The notes: generated by a model from the sequence alone, not told the origin. DNA of 64,000 bases from Winslowiella toletana (GCF_017875465.1 NZ_JAGGMQ010000001.1:3782001-3846000), one strand, 5' to 3'; counted from the stretch's first letter, positions 27,178 to 39,057 are shown. Numbers and translations: made by a program.

Positions 27178-29082
27178 TTACTCGCCCTCATAGCCGGATG
27201 GCACCGGAGGCGCATCAGGCAGTACGGTATTGTTATCGCCCAGCATAATGTGGTCGAGGATCTGACGCATAATAGTGCCCACTGCCGGACCGGCGCCGCC
27301 GTTTTCCAGAATAATGGTCACCGCGACGCGTGGTTTATCGTAAGGCGCAAAAGCTGTCATCAGTTTATGGTCACGTAAACGTTCAGCAATTTTATGCGCG
27401 TTATAGGTTTCATTGGCTTTCAGGCCATAGACCTGGGCAGTACCGGATTTGGCGGCGATTTTATACGGCGCATCGGCAAAGCTTTTATGCGCGGTGCCGT
27501 TTGGCCGGTTAGCGACGCCATACATCCCATCTTTGGCAATTTCCCAGTAGCCGGAATGAATATCGCCAATCGGTGGATGATCTGCCTGTTTATAAGGCAC
27601 CTGCACGTTGTTTTCACGGGTTGAGCGCAGCAAATGCGGGACTTTAACGATGCCGTCATTAATCAGCGTCATCATCGCTTTATTCATCTGTACCGGCGTG
27701 GCGGTCCAGTAGCCCTGACCAATGCCGACCGGAATAGTGTCGCCCTGATACCACGGCTTTTTAAAGCGTTTCATCTTCCAGTCGCGGGTCGGCATAATTC
27801 CGGCGTACTCTTCGGACAGATCGATACCGGTCAGATGGCCGTAACCAAATTTACTCATCCATTCGGCCAGGCGGTCGATACCCATATCGTAAGCCACCTG
27901 ATAGAAGAAGGTATCCGCTGACTCTTCCAGCGATTTGGTGACGTTCAGGCGACCATGACCCCAGCGTTTCCAGTCACGATAGCGCTTTTCCGATCCCGGT
28001 AACTGCCACCAGCCGGGGTCAAACAGACTGGTGCTGCGGTTAATCACCCCGGCGCTAAGCGCCGACACCGCCACATAAGGTTTGACGGTGGACGCCGGCG
28101 GGTAAGTACCCTGGGTCGCACGGTTGATTAACGGACGATTTTCATCGTGCAGCAGGCGGTTGTAATCGCCGCTGGAGATACCGTCAACAAACAGATTCGG
28201 GTCATAGCTTGGCATCGACACCAGCGCCAGCAGCTCGCCGGTGCGCGGATCGCTGACCACAACCGCCGCGCGGCTGCCCGCCAGCAGGGTTTCAATATAC
28301 TGCTGCAGGTGCAGGTCGATGGTCAGCGTGATATCTCGGCCAGCCTGCGGCGACTGCTCATGCAGCTGACGAATCACGCGGCCACGGTTATTGACTTCCA
28401 CCTCTTCGTAGCCGGTTTTGCCATGCAGCAGATCTTCGTAATAGCGCTCAACGCCCAGCTTGCCGATATCGTGGGTCGCGGCATAGTTCGGCCATTTGCC
28501 CTCGCTATCGAGGCGCTCGACATCGCGGTCGTTGATTTTGGAGACGTAGCCGATGACATGGGTGAGGGCGGAGCCGTACGGGTAGTAACGGCGCTGATAG
28601 CCTTTTACTTCCACGCCCGGGAAACGGTACTGGTTCACCGCAAAACGCGCCACCTGCACATCATTCAGACCGGTTTTTACCGCAATGGAGGTGAAACGCC
28701 GCGAGCGTTTACGCTCTTTTTCAAAGGCGTCGATATCGTCATCGGTAAGATCGACCACCGGACGCAAATCTTGCAGTACCTGCTTGAGGTTATCGACTTT
28801 TTCCGGCACCAGTTCGACCTGATAGATGGTGCGGTTCAGCGCCAGCGGAATGCCGTTACGATCGTAAATAATGCCGCGGCTGGGGGCGACAGGAACCAGT
28901 TTGATACGGTTTTGATTGGAGCGGGTGCTGTAATCGTCAAAACGCAGAATCTGCAGGTGGTACAAATTGACCACCAGAATGCTGGAGAGAATCAGAATGC
29001 CAAAAAAAGCGACCAGCGCACGCCGCACAAAAAGCGATTGTTCGGCAGAGTAGTCACGAAAAGAGTTACGTTGTAATTTCAT
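27178..29082 (-). CDS. mrdA: Penicillin-binding protein 2 (MrdA)
   Basis: A 634-residue class B transpeptidase for lateral-wall peptidoglycan. It has a short cytoplasmic N-terminus, one membrane anchor ([17 protein letters not shown]), and a pedestal domain with [15 protein letters not shown]. The transpeptidase domain shows the serine motif STVKPYV, SADTFF and KSGTAQVYG. It is followed by mrdB at two bases and preceded by rlmH at 34 bp in the same direction. Length equals the E. coli protein within one residue. Confidence 0.97.
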   Translation of the reverse strand: MKLQRNSFRDYSAEQSLFVRRALVAFFGILILSSILVVNLYHLQILRFDDYSTRSNQNRIKLVPVAPSRGIIYDRNGIPLALNRTIYQVELVPEKVDNLKQVLQDLRPVVDLTDDDIDAFEKERKRSRRFTSIAVKTGLNDVQVARFAVNQYRFPGVEVKGYQRRYYPYGSALTHVIGYVSKINDRDVERLDSEGKWPNYAATHDIGKLGVERYYEDLLHGKTGYEEVEVNNRGRVIRQLHEQSPQAGRDITLTIDLHLQQYIETLLAGSRAAVVVSDPRTGELLALVSMPSYDPNLFVDGISSGDYNRLLHDENRPLINRATQGTYPPASTVKPYVAVSALSAGVINRSTSLFDPGWWQLPGSEKRYRDWKRWGHGRLNVTKSLEESADTFFYQVAYDMGIDRLAEWMSKFGYGHLTGIDLSEEYAGIMPTRDWKMKRFKKPWYQGDTIPVGIGQGYWTATPVQMNKAMMTLINDGIVKVPHLLRSTRENNVQVPYKQADHPPIGDIHSGYWEIAKDGMYGVANRPNGTAHKSFADAPYKIAAKSGTAQVYGLKANETYNAHKIAERLRDHKLMTAFAPYDKPRVAVTIILENGGAGPAVGTIMRQILDHIMLGDNNTVLPDAPPVPSGYEGE

Positions 29083-29116
29083 CCGCTGCTTATTGATATC
29101 CGGTCAGATCTTTCGG

Positions 29117-29587
29117 TTATTCACGATGATAAGGATGATTCGCGGTAATACTCCATGCGCGATACAGACTCTCAGCAACCAAAACGCGAACCAGCGGATG
29201 GGGCAGGGTCAGTGCCGAGAGCGACCAGCTCTGCTCAGCAGCAGCTTTGCAGGCGGGAGACAGCCCTTCCGGGCCGCCAATTAACAGGCTGACATCTCTT
29301 CCGTCGAGCTTCCAGCGTTCAAGCTGGGCGGCCAGCTGCGGGGTTTCCCACGGATGGCCAGGAATATCCAGGGTGACGATGCGGTTGCCTTTGCCGACCG
29401 CCGCCAGCATCGCCTCACCCTCTTTATCGAGGATGCGGGTGATGTCGGCATTTTTGCCACGCTTACCGGCGCTCACTTCCGTCAGCTCCAGTGGCATATC
29501 CCGGGGAAAACGGCGCAGGTATTCCATAAAGCCGGTTTGTACCCAGTCGGGCATTTTGGTGCCTACGGCGACAAGCTGCAGCTTCAC
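29117..29587 (-). CDS. rlmH: 23S rRNA pseudouridine-1915 methyltransferase RlmH
   Basis: A 156-residue SPOUT-class methyltransferase that methylates N3 of pseudouridine 1915 in helix 69 of 23S rRNA. The trefoil-knot SAM site is visible in [14 protein letters not shown] and [22 protein letters not shown]. It lies three bases after rsfS, upstream of the mrdAB-rlpA-dacA series, matching E. coli. Confidence 0.96.
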   Translation of the reverse strand: MKLQLVAVGTKMPDWVQTGFMEYLRRFPRDMPLELTEVSAGKRGKNADITRILDKEGEAMLAAVGKGNRIVTLDIPGHPWETPQLAAQLERWKLDGRDVSLLIGGPEGLSPACKAAAEQSWSLSALTLPHPLVRVLVAESLYRAWSITANHPYHRE

Positions 29588-29590
29588 GCA

Positions 29591-29908
29591 TTAACCCCAG
29601 AGTTTTTCCAGCTCGTACAGGCGACGACTCTCTTCCTGCATCACATGAACAATCACTTCACCCAGGTCGACGACCACCCAGTCCGCGAGGGTCTGGCCTT
29701 CAACGCCCAGAGGGATCATGCCTGCGGCACGCGATTCCTGCACCACATGGTCAGCGATTGACATCACATGACGGGTTGAGGTGCCGGTACAGATGATCAT
29801 GCAGTCGGTAATACTGGACTTGCCCTGAACATCCAGAGAAAGGATATCCTGACCTTTAAGATCATCAATCTTATCAATAACGAAGTCTTGGAGTGCTTTA
29901 CCTTGCAA
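29591..29908 (-). CDS. rsfS: Ribosomal silencing factor RsfS
   Basis: A 105-residue protein that binds ribosomal protein L14 (uL14) and blocks joining of the subunits in stationary phase or starvation. It has the usual start [19 protein letters not shown] and the [18 protein letters not shown] core. E. coli has a phosphatase gene (cobC) between nadD and rsfS; here the gap is only 132 bp, with no gene in it. Confidence 0.95.
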   Translation of the reverse strand: MQGKALQDFVIDKIDDLKGQDILSLDVQGKSSITDCMIICTGTSTRHVMSIADHVVQESRAAGMIPLGVEGQTLADWVVVDLGEVIVHVMQEESRRLYELEKLWG

Positions 29909-30040
29909 AAGGTTCCCCTCGGGTAGTTGTGTGTGACGGGTTATCTCATAATTACGCGTTTACTGGCGCGGATAACCGTTACAGGATTTATCTGCGGGCC
30001 ATAGCCCTGAAAATTAGCGGCGAAGTATAGCATGCCCCCA

Positions 30041-30694
30041 TCACTGAGAGTATAACCCTTCACGATTGATATATGCGGTTACTGCGGCAGGCAACAGGTC
30101 ATCGCAGGACTGCCCGTGCTGGCGGCGCTGACGGATCTCTGTCGCTGAGATGGCCACCAGCGGCGTGTCGGCGAGGAAGATAAAGCCCGCAGGCTGGCGC
30201 TGTAGTGCGCTGGCATCCTGCGTCAGATGGGCATCGAGCCACTGCTGCTGCTGGTCGTTTTCCATCCGGGTCGCATAGCCCGGACGTTTGCATACCAGCA
30301 GATGACAGAGCGACAGCAGATCCTGCCAGCGATGCCACTTATGCAGGCTCAGCAGTGAATCCTGACCGATGATAAACGCCAGCGGCTGTTGATTGCCGCG
30401 CTCCTGGCGCAGTTCCGCCAGCGTGTCTGCTGTCCACGAGGGGGTACTGCGTTGCAGCTCGCGCTCATCAAGGCGGAACAGCGGCAGATCGGCAATCGCC
30501 AGTCTGACCATCGCCACGCGCTGCGCCGGGGAAGCTTCAGGTTGTGGACGATGCGGCGGCACATTGTTGGGCAGCAGCGTCACCTGCTGCAAACCCACCT
30601 GGCGCGCCAGCGCTTCAACCGGGCGTAAATGGCCGAAATGGATTGGATCAAAAGTGCCGCCAAACAGGGCGTGCAGCGCAGTCGTTTCAGACAT
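30041..30694 (-). CDS. nadD: Nicotinate-nucleotide adenylyltransferase NadD
   Basis: A 217-residue nucleotidyltransferase that makes deamido-NAD from nicotinate mononucleotide and ATP. The N-terminal [14 protein letters not shown] holds the HxGH motif, FIIGQDSL follows, and [14 protein letters not shown] near the C-terminus is the second signature. The ATG at 30694 is preferred to the GTG one codon upstream. Its start overlaps the 3' end of holA by eight bases. Confidence 0.95.
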   Translation of the reverse strand: MSETTALHALFGGTFDPIHFGHLRPVEALARQVGLQQVTLLPNNVPPHRPQPEASPAQRVAMVRLAIADLPLFRLDERELQRSTPSWTADTLAELRQERGNQQPLAFIIGQDSLLSLHKWHRWQDLLSLCHLLVCKRPGYATRMENDQQQQWLDAHLTQDASALQRQPAGFIFLADTPLVAISATEIRQRRQHGQSCDDLLPAAVTAYINREGLYSQ

Positions 30695-31718
30695 CACAGA
30701 AGCTCTCAGGAAACGATTTATTACAGAGTAGCAGTGACAGGGTTTCCAGCTCAGCCCATAGCGTCTGGCCGTAATCCTGTTTCAGGGTCAGTTCGATACG
30801 GGTTAACAGTCGAATTGCCTGCAATAACTGGCGGGCATCGATACGTTGCAGCGCATCGCTAAACAGCGGACGGCGGTTCTGCCAGACGCGGTGCTGATCG
30901 AACAGCGTCCGCAGCGGTGTGCTGCGCATCTGACGCTGCAGGGTCAGCAACATCATCATATCGCGTTGCAGGGTGCGGATCATAATCACCGGCTCGCTCT
31001 CTTCCGCCTGCATCTGCCGCAAAATATGCAATGCACGTTTGCTTTTACCGGCCAGCAGCGCGTCAACCCAGTGAAACGGCGTAAAGTGCGCCGCATCATT
31101 CACCGCCTGTTCCACGCGCGGCAGCGTCAGCTTGCCATCCGGCCACAGCAGCGAGAGACGTTCCAGCGCCTGTGACAGCGCCAGCAGATTACCCTCATAG
31201 CAGTAGCAGAGCAGCTGATTAGCGGCATCGTCGAGGGTCAGCTTCATCGCTTTCGCCCGATTGACCACCCAGCGCGGCAGTTGCGCCTGTTCCGGCGTCA
31301 CACAGGGAACCAGCACCGCGTTGCTGCTTAACGCTTTAAACCAGGCGCTGTTCTCCTGCGCTTTGGTCAGCTTGTTGCTGCGCAGCATCAGCAGAATATC
31401 GCTATGCAGTAACGTGGCGAGTTTGACCAGCTGTTCGCCCATTGCCGCATTGGGGCCATTTTCCGGCAGGATTAACAGTAACGTCTGACGACTGGCAAAC
31501 AGGCTGAGTTCCTGGCAGGTACTGAAGATGGCATCCCAGTCGGTGCTGGCATCAAGGGTAACGCTGAAGTGTTCGCTAAACTGCTGCTGTTGCGCTGCGG
31601 CGCGCACCACGTCCTGACTTTCCTGCAGTAACAGCGGTTCATTGCCACAGAGCAGATAACAGGCGCGCAGCCCCTCTCGAAGCTGCGCGCTGAGTTGCTC
31701 AGGATAGATCCTGATCAT
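30687..31718 (-). CDS. holA: DNA polymerase III delta subunit HolA
   Basis: A 343-residue AAA+-fold protein without a working ATP site that opens the beta sliding clamp in the clamp loader. It matches E. coli HolA in length and start ([23 protein letters not shown]). It overlaps lptE by four bases and nadD by eight, forming one tight leuS-lptE-holA-nadD transcript. Confidence 0.95.
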   Translation of the reverse strand: MIRIYPEQLSAQLREGLRACYLLCGNEPLLLQESQDVVRAAAQQQQFSEHFSVTLDASTDWDAIFSTCQELSLFASRQTLLLILPENGPNAAMGEQLVKLATLLHSDILLMLRSNKLTKAQENSAWFKALSSNAVLVPCVTPEQAQLPRWVVNRAKAMKLTLDDAANQLLCYCYEGNLLALSQALERLSLLWPDGKLTLPRVEQAVNDAAHFTPFHWVDALLAGKSKRALHILRQMQAEESEPVIMIRTLQRDMMMLLTLQRQMRSTPLRTLFDQHRVWQNRRPLFSDALQRIDARQLLQAIRLLTRIELTLKQDYGQTLWAELETLSLLLCNKSFPESFCDV

Positions 31719-32320
31719 TGGACGGAGGCGCTGCCCGATGTCGGCAGAGCTGCCGGTTCGGTACCGCTGACGGCTGGCGTCGCGGAATCGGCATCAGTGG
31801 CTGAGGCATCAAGGTTTTCCTGCGCCGCATGCACGCTTAACAGCTTACGCACCAGCTGCTGAGCGCCTTTTTCACGCATTTCCTGGCGAATAATCTCCTG
31901 TTCGGAGTCTTTTGCCAGCGCGGCCTGCGGGTTATCGAAGAATGAACGATAGACGGTGGCGCTGATTGGATAGATGCCTTTATTTGGCAACAGCACCTGA
32001 GCGCGTACGGTCATCATCATTGAATATTCGGCGGTAACGCCATTGCGGAACACGGACGCGGTATCACGGCCACTGCTTTCACCCAGCAGACGCAGTGACG
32101 GCACATCGGTGCGCAGCCCCGGATTATCAACAATCTCAACGTTGTTCAGACGTAACTGTTCACGCACTGTGCGCGTCAGCGGGCCATAAGGATCGTTGCT
32201 GTCGAGGATCAGTGTTTTCATTTCTGACGGCACCTGGGTGGTGCCGCTCAGATGAAAACCACAACCTGCGGTGACCAGCACCGCAAAGCCTAATAACAGA
32301 GTTAAAATCGGATGTCGCAC
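31715..32320 (-). CDS. lptE: LPS-assembly lipoprotein LptE
   Basis: A 201-residue lipoprotein that plugs the LptD barrel and helps place lipopolysaccharide in the outer leaflet. The signal peptide ends in the lipobox TAGC (Cys19), then GFHLSGT. The C-terminal 40 residues are an Ala/Ser/Thr-rich tail ([20 protein letters not shown]) that E. coli LptE also has in variable form. It lies 14 bases after leuS. Confidence 0.94.
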   Translation of the reverse strand: MRHPILTLLLGFAVLVTAGCGFHLSGTTQVPSEMKTLILDSNDPYGPLTRTVREQLRLNNVEIVDNPGLRTDVPSLRLLGESSGRDTASVFRNGVTAEYSMMMTVRAQVLLPNKGIYPISATVYRSFFDNPQAALAKDSEQEIIRQEMREKGAQQLVRKLLSVHAAQENLDASATDADSATPAVSGTEPAALPTSGSASVQ

Positions 32321-32334
32321 ACTTCCTCCTGAAC

Positions 32335-34917
32335 TTAACCTACGACGAGGTTAAGCAGTTTGCCCGGGACGTAAATCACTTTACGAATGGTCACGCCGTC
32401 CAGATATTTCGCCACCAGATGCTCCTGCGCAGCCCGTGCCTGTACCTGCTCCTGCGTTGCATCTGCCGGAACCGTAATTTTACCACGTACTTTGCCATTA
32501 ACCTGCACCACCACCAGCAGAGAATCCTCCACCATTGCAGCGTCTTCGGCCTGTGGCCATGGCGCATTGTCAACATCCTGCGTACCGCCCAGCGCCTGCC
32601 ACAGGGTAAAGCTGGCGTGCGGCGTGAACGGATAGAGCATACGCACCACTGCCTGCAGCGCTTCCTGCATCAGCGCGCGATCCTGCTCGCTCTCCTGCGG
32701 CGCACGAGCCAGTTTGTTCATCAGTTCCATAATCGCCGCGATGGCGGTATTGAAGGTCTGACGACGGCCAATATCATCGGAAACTTTGGCGATGGTTTTA
32801 TGCAGATCGCGACGCAGCGCTTTCTGATCGTCATCCAGGCTGGCGATATCCAGAGCGGCCACCGCGCCTTTTTCGGTATGATCAAACACCAGTTTCCAGA
32901 CGCGTTTCAGGAAACGGTTAGCGCCTTCCACGCCAGATTCCTGCCACTCCAGCGTCATCTCTGCTGGTGAAGCGAACATCATAAACAGACGTACGGTATC
33001 CGCGCCGTAACGCTCAACCATCACCTGCGGATCAATGCCGTTGTTTTTCGACTTCGACATTTTGCTCATACCGGCATACACCAGCTCGTGACCGGCTTCA
33101 TCGCTGGCTTTAACGATACGACCTTTCTCGTCGCGCTCAACCGTAACGTCAACCGGAGAAACCCAGTTACGCTCGCCGTTAACGCCAAGGAAGTAAAATG
33201 CATCGGCCAGTACCATGCCCTGGCACAGCAGGCGTTTGGCCGGCTCGTCAGAGTTGACCAGGCCAGCATCACGCAGCAGTTTGTGATAGAAGCGGAAATA
33301 CATCAGGTGCATGATGGCGTGTTCAATACCACCCACATACTGATCGACCGGCAGCCAGTAGTTGGCCGCTGCCGGGTCCAGCATGCCTTTATCGTAATCC
33401 GGGCAGGTGTAACGCGCGTAGTACCAGGATGACTCCATAAAGGTGTCAAAGGTATCGGTTTCACGCAGCGCTGGCTGGCCGTTAACGGTGGTTTTCGCCC
33501 ACTCCGGGTCAGCTTTAATCGGGCTGGTAATGCCGTCCATCACCACATCTTCCGGCAGGATCACCGGCAGCTGGTCTTCTGGCGTGGGCATGACGGTGCC
33601 ATCTTCCAGCGTCACCATTGGGATTGGCGCGCCCCAGTAACGCTGACGGGAAACCCCCCAGTCGCGCAGACGGTAGTTCACTTTACGCTCGCCAACGCCT
33701 TTCTCTGCCAGCTGGCTGGCAATCGCGTTAAAGCCTTCTTCGTGCGACAGGCCGCTAAACTCACCGGAGTTAAACAGCGTACCTTTGTCGGTCATCGCCG
33801 CTAAGCTGACGTCCGGCTCGCTGCCATCCAGATTGAGGATCACCGGTTTAATCGTCAGGTGATATTTGGTGGCGAACTCCCAGTCGCGCTGGTCGTGCGC
33901 CGGTACCGCCATCACTGCGCCAGTACCGTATTCCATCAGCACAAAGTTAGCGACCCATACCGGCACTTTTTCGCCAGTCAGCGGATGGAGCGCGAACAGG
34001 CCGGTGGCCATGCCCTTTTTCTCCATGGTCGCCATCTCGGCTTCGGCAACTTTGGTATTACGGCATTCTGCTATAAAGTCTGCCAGCGCCGGGTTGCTGG
34101 CCGCCGCCTGCGCCGCCAGTGGGTGACCCGCCGCGACCGCCAGATAGGTGGCGCCGATAAAGGTGTCCGGACGCGTGGTATAAACGGTCAGCTTCTCTTC
34201 GCTGTCGACCACATTAAAGGTGATCTCCACCCCTTCAGAACGGCCAATCCAGTTACGCTGCATGGTTTTGACCTGCTCTGGCCAGTCTTCCAGCTTGTCG
34301 AGGTCGTTCAGCAGTTCATCAGCGTAGTCAGTGATTTTAACAAACCACTGTGGGATCGCTTTGCGCTCAACTTTGGTATCGCAGCGCCAGCAACAGCCGT
34401 CGATCACCTGTTCGTTAGCCAGTACCGTCATATCATGCGGGCACCAGTTAACCGCCGAGGTTTTCTTATAAACCAGGCCTTTTTTATACAGCTCAGTGAA
34501 GAACCACTGTTCCCAGCGATAGTACTCTGGCTGACAGGTAGCCAGCTCGCGGCTCCAGTCATAACCAAAACCCAGCAGCTTCAGCTGGTTCTTCATATAG
34601 TCGATATTGTCGTAGGTCCAGGGTGCTGGCGCGGTATTGTTTTTTACCGCGGCGCCTTCGGCCGGCAGACCAAATGCGTCCCAGCCAATCGGCTGCAGCA
34701 CGTTTTTGCCCAGCATACGCTGGTAGCGAGCGATAACATCGCCAATGGTGTAGTTACGCACGTGGCCCATATGTAGGCGACCAGAAGGATAGGGCAGCAT
34801 GGAGAGGCAGTAGTACTTCTCTTTGCCTTCCTCTTCAGTCACTTTAAAAGTCTGCTTCTCGTGCCAGTGAAGCTGAACGTGGGATTCTATCTCTTCCGGG
34901 CGGTATTGCTCTTGCAT
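32335..34917 (-). CDS. leuS: Leucyl-tRNA synthetase LeuS
   Basis: An 860-residue class I synthetase, the same length as E. coli LeuS. The HIGH-type motif is [15 protein letters not shown] and the KMSKS loop is [11 protein letters not shown]. The central editing domain (CP1) carries [16 protein letters not shown] and the Asp-containing [12 protein letters not shown]. It heads the leuS-lptE-holA-nadD operon; its promoter is in the 254-bp gap shared with the divergent ybeL. Confidence 0.97.
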   Translation of the reverse strand: MQEQYRPEEIESHVQLHWHEKQTFKVTEEEGKEKYYCLSMLPYPSGRLHMGHVRNYTIGDVIARYQRMLGKNVLQPIGWDAFGLPAEGAAVKNNTAPAPWTYDNIDYMKNQLKLLGFGYDWSRELATCQPEYYRWEQWFFTELYKKGLVYKKTSAVNWCPHDMTVLANEQVIDGCCWRCDTKVERKAIPQWFVKITDYADELLNDLDKLEDWPEQVKTMQRNWIGRSEGVEITFNVVDSEEKLTVYTTRPDTFIGATYLAVAAGHPLAAQAAASNPALADFIAECRNTKVAEAEMATMEKKGMATGLFALHPLTGEKVPVWVANFVLMEYGTGAVMAVPAHDQRDWEFATKYHLTIKPVILNLDGSEPDVSLAAMTDKGTLFNSGEFSGLSHEEGFNAIASQLAEKGVGERKVNYRLRDWGVSRQRYWGAPIPMVTLEDGTVMPTPEDQLPVILPEDVVMDGITSPIKADPEWAKTTVNGQPALRETDTFDTFMESSWYYARYTCPDYDKGMLDPAAANYWLPVDQYVGGIEHAIMHLMYFRFYHKLLRDAGLVNSDEPAKRLLCQGMVLADAFYFLGVNGERNWVSPVDVTVERDEKGRIVKASDEAGHELVYAGMSKMSKSKNNGIDPQVMVERYGADTVRLFMMFASPAEMTLEWQESGVEGANRFLKRVWKLVFDHTEKGAVAALDIASLDDDQKALRRDLHKTIAKVSDDIGRRQTFNTAIAAIMELMNKLARAPQESEQDRALMQEALQAVVRMLYPFTPHASFTLWQALGGTQDVDNAPWPQAEDAAMVEDSLLVVVQVNGKVRGKITVPADATQEQVQARAAQEHLVAKYLDGVTIRKVIYVPGKLLNLVVG

Positions 34918-35171
34918 GGCTGCCAGTGGTCCTTAGTGAATAGCTCAATTATTAACTAATTTACTATTTTGATTAATCGACATCAGATCCGCATAGCATA
35001 GCTGATAAGCCTTCGCAGCAACAATAGTTAGCGTCCCGCTAAGCTGCTTTTCTCTGTAAGGCGGAATCCCGCTTGCAGAATTGGACGAATGTGGTGCGGT
35101 TAACCCGGCAAAACGCTGATAAGCGCTAGAATTAAAGAGGGATTATCTGTCAGCACAGCAAAGGAGAGAAA

Positions 35172-35654
35172 ATGAACAAGCTTGCTCAGTACTATCGTGA
35201 GTTAGTGGCATCGTTAACCGAGCGGCTAAATCGTGGCGATCGCGATATCGACGCGCTGGTGGATAATGCGCGTCAGCGTCTGACTGCCAGCGGAGAGTTG
35301 ACCCGTCATGAAGTGGACGAGGTATTGCGTGCGGTGAGGCGCGATCTGGAGGAGTTTGCCCGCAGCTACGGCGAGAATGAAGAAGATCTTAACGATAGCG
35401 TCTTTATGCGCGTGATCCGTGAAAGCGTATGGAAAGAGCTGGCGGATATTACCGATAAAAGCCAGCTGGAGTGGCGTGAGGTATTTCAGGATCTTAATCA
35501 CCACGGCGTCTATCAGAGCGGTGAAGTGGTGGGTTTAGGCAATCTGGTGTGCGAAAAGTGCCATTTTATCCGCGCCATTTATACCCCGGAAACCTTAACC
35601 CGTTGCCCGGAGTGCGGTCACGACCAGTTTCAGCGTTTACCTTTTTCACCGTGA
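35172..35654 (+). CDS. ybeL: Zinc-ribbon protein YbeL (DUF1451)
   Basis: A 160-residue protein with a long helical N-terminal part and a C-terminal zinc ribbon (CEKCHFIRAIYTPETLTRCPECGHDQF, from about residue 124). It matches E. coli YbeL in length and position next to leuS. The molecular function is unknown. In E. coli a stretch of genes up to rihA separates ybeL from gltL; here they are convergent neighbours. Confidence 0.93.
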   Translation: MNKLAQYYRELVASLTERLNRGDRDIDALVDNARQRLTASGELTRHEVDEVLRAVRRDLEEFARSYGENEEDLNDSVFMRVIRESVWKELADITDKSQLEWREVFQDLNHHGVYQSGEVVGLGNLVCEKCHFIRAIYTPETLTRCPECGHDQFQRLPFSP

Positions 35655-35665
35655 TATGATTGAAA

Positions 35666-35730
35666 CGGGCGGCGAGAACGCCGCCCCTACGGATTATGAT
35701 TTTTTTGTAGCGGCGGCGTTCTCGCCGCCC
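35666..35730. repeat. REP-like inverted pair (copy D)
   Basis: A left unit at 35666-35690 ending CTAC and a right unit at 35707-35730 beginning GTAG, separated by GGATTATGATTTTTTT. It lies between the convergent ybeL and gltL ends, the usual place for REP pairs. Confidence 0.8.
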
Positions 35731-35740
35731 GCCACCAGCA

Positions 35741-36466
35741 TTAGTGCAGAATTTTTGCGAGGAAGTCTTTTGCACGTTCTGATTGCGGATTATTGAAGAA
35801 CTCATCTTTCGAACGATCTTCGACGATTTTTCCTTCATCCATAAAGATCACGCGATTGGCCACTTTGCGCGCAAAGCCCATTTCGTGGGTTACCACCATC
35901 ATGGTCATGCCTTCATTGGCCAGTTCGACCATCACGTCCAGCACTTCGTTGATCATTTCCGGGTCTAGCGCGGAAGTCGGTTCATCGAACAGCATCGCCA
36001 CCGGATCCATACAGAGCGCGCGGGCAATCGCCACACGCTGCTGCTGACCGCCGGAGAGCTGACCCGGATGCTTATTGGCATGCGCCGCTAAGCCAACACG
36101 TTCCAGTAATTTCAGCCCTTTCTGGCGCGCCTCTTCTTTGTTGCGCTTCAGTACCTTGACCTGCGCCAGCGTCAGATTTTCGACAATCGACAGATGAGGG
36201 AACAGTTCAAAATGCTGGAACACCATACCGACTTTGGAACGCAGCTGCGCCAGGTTGGTTTTCTTATCGTTAACCTGGATACCGTTCACTTCGATGATGC
36301 CCTTCTGAATCGGCTCCAGACCATTGACGGTTTTAATCAGTGTCGATTTTCCTGAACCCGACGGGCCGCAAACCACTACCACTTCACCTTTTTTAACTTC
36401 GGTTGAGCAGTCGGTCAGCACCTGAAAGTGACCATACCACTTGGAAATATTTTTCAGGGTAATCAT
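35741..36466 (-). CDS. gltL: Glutamate/aspartate ABC transporter, ATPase GltL
   Basis: A 241-residue ATPase of the polar amino-acid family: Walker [10 protein letters not shown], signature [15 protein letters not shown], Walker [15 protein letters not shown] and switch His VVTHE. Size and sequence match E. coli GltL. It starts directly after gltK and ends the gltIJKL operon. Confidence 0.96.
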   Translation of the reverse strand: MITLKNISKWYGHFQVLTDCSTEVKKGEVVVVCGPSGSGKSTLIKTVNGLEPIQKGIIEVNGIQVNDKKTNLAQLRSKVGMVFQHFELFPHLSIVENLTLAQVKVLKRNKEEARQKGLKLLERVGLAAHANKHPGQLSGGQQQRVAIARALCMDPVAMLFDEPTSALDPEMINEVLDVMVELANEGMTMMVVTHEMGFARKVANRVIFMDEGKIVEDRSKDEFFNNPQSERAKDFLAKILH

Positions 36467-37144
36467 TTAAACTGTCCTTTTCTTTAAATAGCTGACCAGC
36501 ATCGAAGCGGAAATACTGATAACAAAATAGACCAGACCGGCAAACAGAATCATCTCTACCTGGGTGCCATCGCGTTCGCCAATCGAGGAGGCGGTGCGGA
36601 AGAAGTCCGCGAGGCTCAGCACATACACCAGCGAGGTATCCTGGAACAGCACGATGCCCTGAGTCAGCAGCAGCGGCACCATGGCGCGAAACGCCTGCGG
36701 CAGCACAATGAGTTTCATCGACTGCCACTGCGTCATGCCCAGCGCCAGGGCGGCATTTCCCTGACCGCGGGAGATACTGAGGATACCGGCGCGAATGATT
36801 TCGGAATAATAGGCGGCTTCAAACAGTGAGAAGGCGATCATTGCCGAGATCAGACGAATATCGGTTTTCGGTGATAATCCCAGCACCTGCTGCAGGAAGC
36901 TTGGCACCACCAGATAGAACCACAGCAGCACCATCACTAATGGCACCGAGCGGAACAGGTTGACGTACAGGCGTGCGAACCAGCTGATCGGCTTAAAGGT
37001 CGACAGACGCATGACCGCCAGCAGCGTGCCCCAGATAATGCCAAACACTATCGCTGTCACGGTGATCTTCAGGGTGATAACCAGACCGTTAAGCAGATAG
37101 GGCATACTGGGAAGAATTGAACTCCAGTCAAACTCGTACATCAT
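36467..37144 (-). CDS. gltK: Glutamate/aspartate ABC transporter, permease GltK
   Basis: A 225-residue HisM-family membrane protein with about five spans and the EAA loop [20 protein letters not shown]. It pairs with GltJ to form the channel. The last base of its stop lies next to the gltL start and its first codon overlaps the gltJ stop by four bases. Confidence 0.95.
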   Translation of the reverse strand: MMYEFDWSSILPSMPYLLNGLVITLKITVTAIVFGIIWGTLLAVMRLSTFKPISWFARLYVNLFRSVPLVMVLLWFYLVVPSFLQQVLGLSPKTDIRLISAMIAFSLFEAAYYSEIIRAGILSISRGQGNAALALGMTQWQSMKLIVLPQAFRAMVPLLLTQGIVLFQDTSLVYVLSLADFFRTASSIGERDGTQVEMILFAGLVYFVISISASMLVSYLKKRTV

Positions 37145-37881
37145 TTACTCCCCATATTTCCCGGTACGCGAACCTTACGTTCCACCAGACTCATAATCAG
37201 CATAATCACCAGGTTGATGGCCACATACGCCAGGGTGATGGCGGTAAAGGACTCATAGGCATGGGCGGAGTAATCCAGCAGCTTACCGGCTTGCGCCGCC
37301 ATATCCACCAGACCGATAGTTGAGGCGATCGCGGAGTTTTTTACCAGATTAAGCATTTCCGAGGTCATCGGCGGCACGATGACGCGGTAAGCGTTGGGCA
37401 GCAGAACGTAACGGTAAGTTTGTGGCAGCGTCAGGCCCATTGCCAGTCCGGCATTTTTCTGGCCGCTCGGCAGCGACTGAATCGCCGCGCGCACCTGCTC
37501 GCAGACGCGGGCAGCGGTAAACAGACCAAGGCAGATAACCGAGGAGATAAAGAACTGAATATTGGGATCCAGCTCGGACTTAAACCACATGCCGAGATCG
37601 GCGCCAACCAGTTCCGGCGCGACCAGATACCAGAAAAAGAACTGCACAATCAGCGGAATATTACGGAACAGTTCAACGTAGCAGGTGCCGATAGTGGAGA
37701 GCAGGCGGTTGGGCACGGTGCGCAGAATGCCAAACAGCGAGCCAACAAAGAAGGCAATAATCCAGGCGGTAACCGAAACCAGAATGGTGGTCTGGAAGCC
37801 AGACCATAACCAGCCAAGGTAGGTGGTATTGCCGAATGGGGCGGACTCAAGAAAAATCCCCCAGTTCCAATCGATAGACAT
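37141..37881 (-). CDS. gltJ: Glutamate/aspartate ABC transporter, permease GltJ
   Basis: A 246-residue membrane protein of the same family, with [18 protein letters not shown] and the EAA-type loop [21 protein letters not shown]. It starts 216 bp after gltI. That gap contains a terminator that reduces permease expression relative to the binding protein and is the likely SroC RNA. Confidence 0.95.
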   Translation of the reverse strand: MSIDWNWGIFLESAPFGNTTYLGWLWSGFQTTILVSVTAWIIAFFVGSLFGILRTVPNRLLSTIGTCYVELFRNIPLIVQFFFWYLVAPELVGADLGMWFKSELDPNIQFFISSVICLGLFTAARVCEQVRAAIQSLPSGQKNAGLAMGLTLPQTYRYVLLPNAYRVIVPPMTSEMLNLVKNSAIASTIGLVDMAAQAGKLLDYSAHAYESFTAITLAYVAINLVIMLIMSLVERKVRVPGNMGSK

Positions 37882-37892
37882 AAATAACTCCG

Positions 37893-38040
37893 GTAAAAAA
37901 GGGTAGCGAAGCTACCCTGAAGATTGGTGAGTGGCCCCCGAAAATGCAGTCTGGGGAACGACCATCCTGCATTTGTTACCCATCACGCTTGCCAGTTGTC
38001 GCCGAAGCTTTAACTTTAGAGGGTGTGGGCCATATTGTCT
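37893..38040 (-). ncRNA. sroC: SroC sRNA candidate and partial terminator in the gltI-gltJ gap
   Basis: E. coli makes SroC from exactly this gap; it is a sponge that binds and removes GcvB. Here the 216-bp gap has no ORF, and on the minus strand it ends in a perfect stem AGGGTAGC-TTC-GCTACCCT followed by TTTTTT (37893-37918). It is preceded by a GGGGGCCACTCACC stretch. The 5' end is uncertain because SroC is made by RNA processing. Identity rests on synteny and the terminator; I did not compare the full sequence. Confidence 0.65.
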
Positions 38041-38097
38041 GTCCGGGCCGGTAATCAGCAATCGAGAGGGCAGACCAGCTGCCCTTTATTGTCATTG

Positions 38098-39009
38098 TTA
38101 GTTCAGTGCTTTATCGTTCGGTTCTTTGAACAGCGCTTTCATATCATCTGAAAGATCAAAGTTCAGGTTCATATTTTTCGGTGGAATTGGGTTTTTAAAC
38201 CATTTATCAAACCATTTGGCCGCTTCACCGGAAGTCTGCGCCTGCGCAATGGTGTCATCCATCAGCTTTTTAAACTCGGGATCGTTTTTGCGCAGCATAC
38301 AGCCGTAAGCTTCTTTCGACTGCGGCGTGCCAAGGATTTCCCAGTTGTCCTGTTTCTTCGCTTTCGCGCGCTCACCGGCCAGCAGGGCGTCATCCATCAT
38401 AAAGGCGACAGCACGACCGGTTTCCAGCGTACGGAAGGAGTCACCATGGTCTTTGGCGCTGATAATACGCATTTCCATTTTCTTCTCATCGTTCAGCTTG
38501 TTCAGCAGAACTTCTGAGGTGGTGCCTGAGGTGACAACCACGGTTTTGCCTTTCAGATCGGCGAAGTCTTTAATCGGACCGCCTTTTTTCACCAGCAGGC
38601 GCGTGCCTACGACAAAAATGGTGTCAGAAAATGCCGCTTGTTTCTGGCGCTCAAGATTGTTGGTGGTTGAGCCGCACTCGAAATCGAAGGTGCCGTTTTG
38701 CAGCAGCGGAATACGATTCTGTGAGGTGATTGGCAGTAACTTCACCTGCAGATCAGGTTTGTTCAGCTTCTTTTTCACCGCTTCAACAATCGCATTGGAA
38801 TAGTCCTGCGAGTAGCCCACGACTTTTTGCTGATTATCGTAATACGAGAAAGGAACAGATGATTCGCGATGCCCGACCACGATAACGCCATTTTTAGCCA
38901 CTTTATCGAGGGTGGACATCTGCTGCTGGGCAGCCGGATCTTCTGCGTAAGCGACACCGGAGGCTAATCCAGCCAGTGCAAGGCTAAGCCCCAGTTTCCG
39001 TAATTTCAT
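38098..39009 (-). CDS. gltI: Glutamate/aspartate-binding protein GltI
   Basis: A 303-residue periplasmic family-3 binding protein, close to E. coli GltI in length. The signal peptide ends at AYA (about residue 22). The mature protein shows VIVVGHRESSVPFSYYD, VGYSQDYSNAIVEAV and the conserved pair CGSTTNNLERQ / YGCMLRKND, whose Cys residues can form a disulfide. It delivers glutamate and aspartate to GltJKL. A CA-rich leader element suggests GcvB control. Confidence 0.96.
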   Translation of the reverse strand: MKLRKLGLSLALAGLASGVAYAEDPAAQQQMSTLDKVAKNGVIVVGHRESSVPFSYYDNQQKVVGYSQDYSNAIVEAVKKKLNKPDLQVKLLPITSQNRIPLLQNGTFDFECGSTTNNLERQKQAAFSDTIFVVGTRLLVKKGGPIKDFADLKGKTVVVTSGTTSEVLLNKLNDEKKMEMRIISAKDHGDSFRTLETGRAVAFMMDDALLAGERAKAKKQDNWEILGTPQSKEAYGCMLRKNDPEFKKLMDDTIAQAQTSGEAAKWFDKWFKNPIPPKNMNLNFDLSDDMKALFKEPNDKALN

Positions 39010-39057
39010 GTTCCAACTCCTTTGTCGTTTTGACGCCAGGATAAAACTGCGCCGATT

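Noticed and set aside
28147..29076. 309-codon ORF antisense to mrdA
   Set aside because: It lies entirely inside the well-identified PBP2 gene on the other strand and is a shadow of its codon bias. A similar long shadow inside leuS (33859-34776) was rejected for the same reason.
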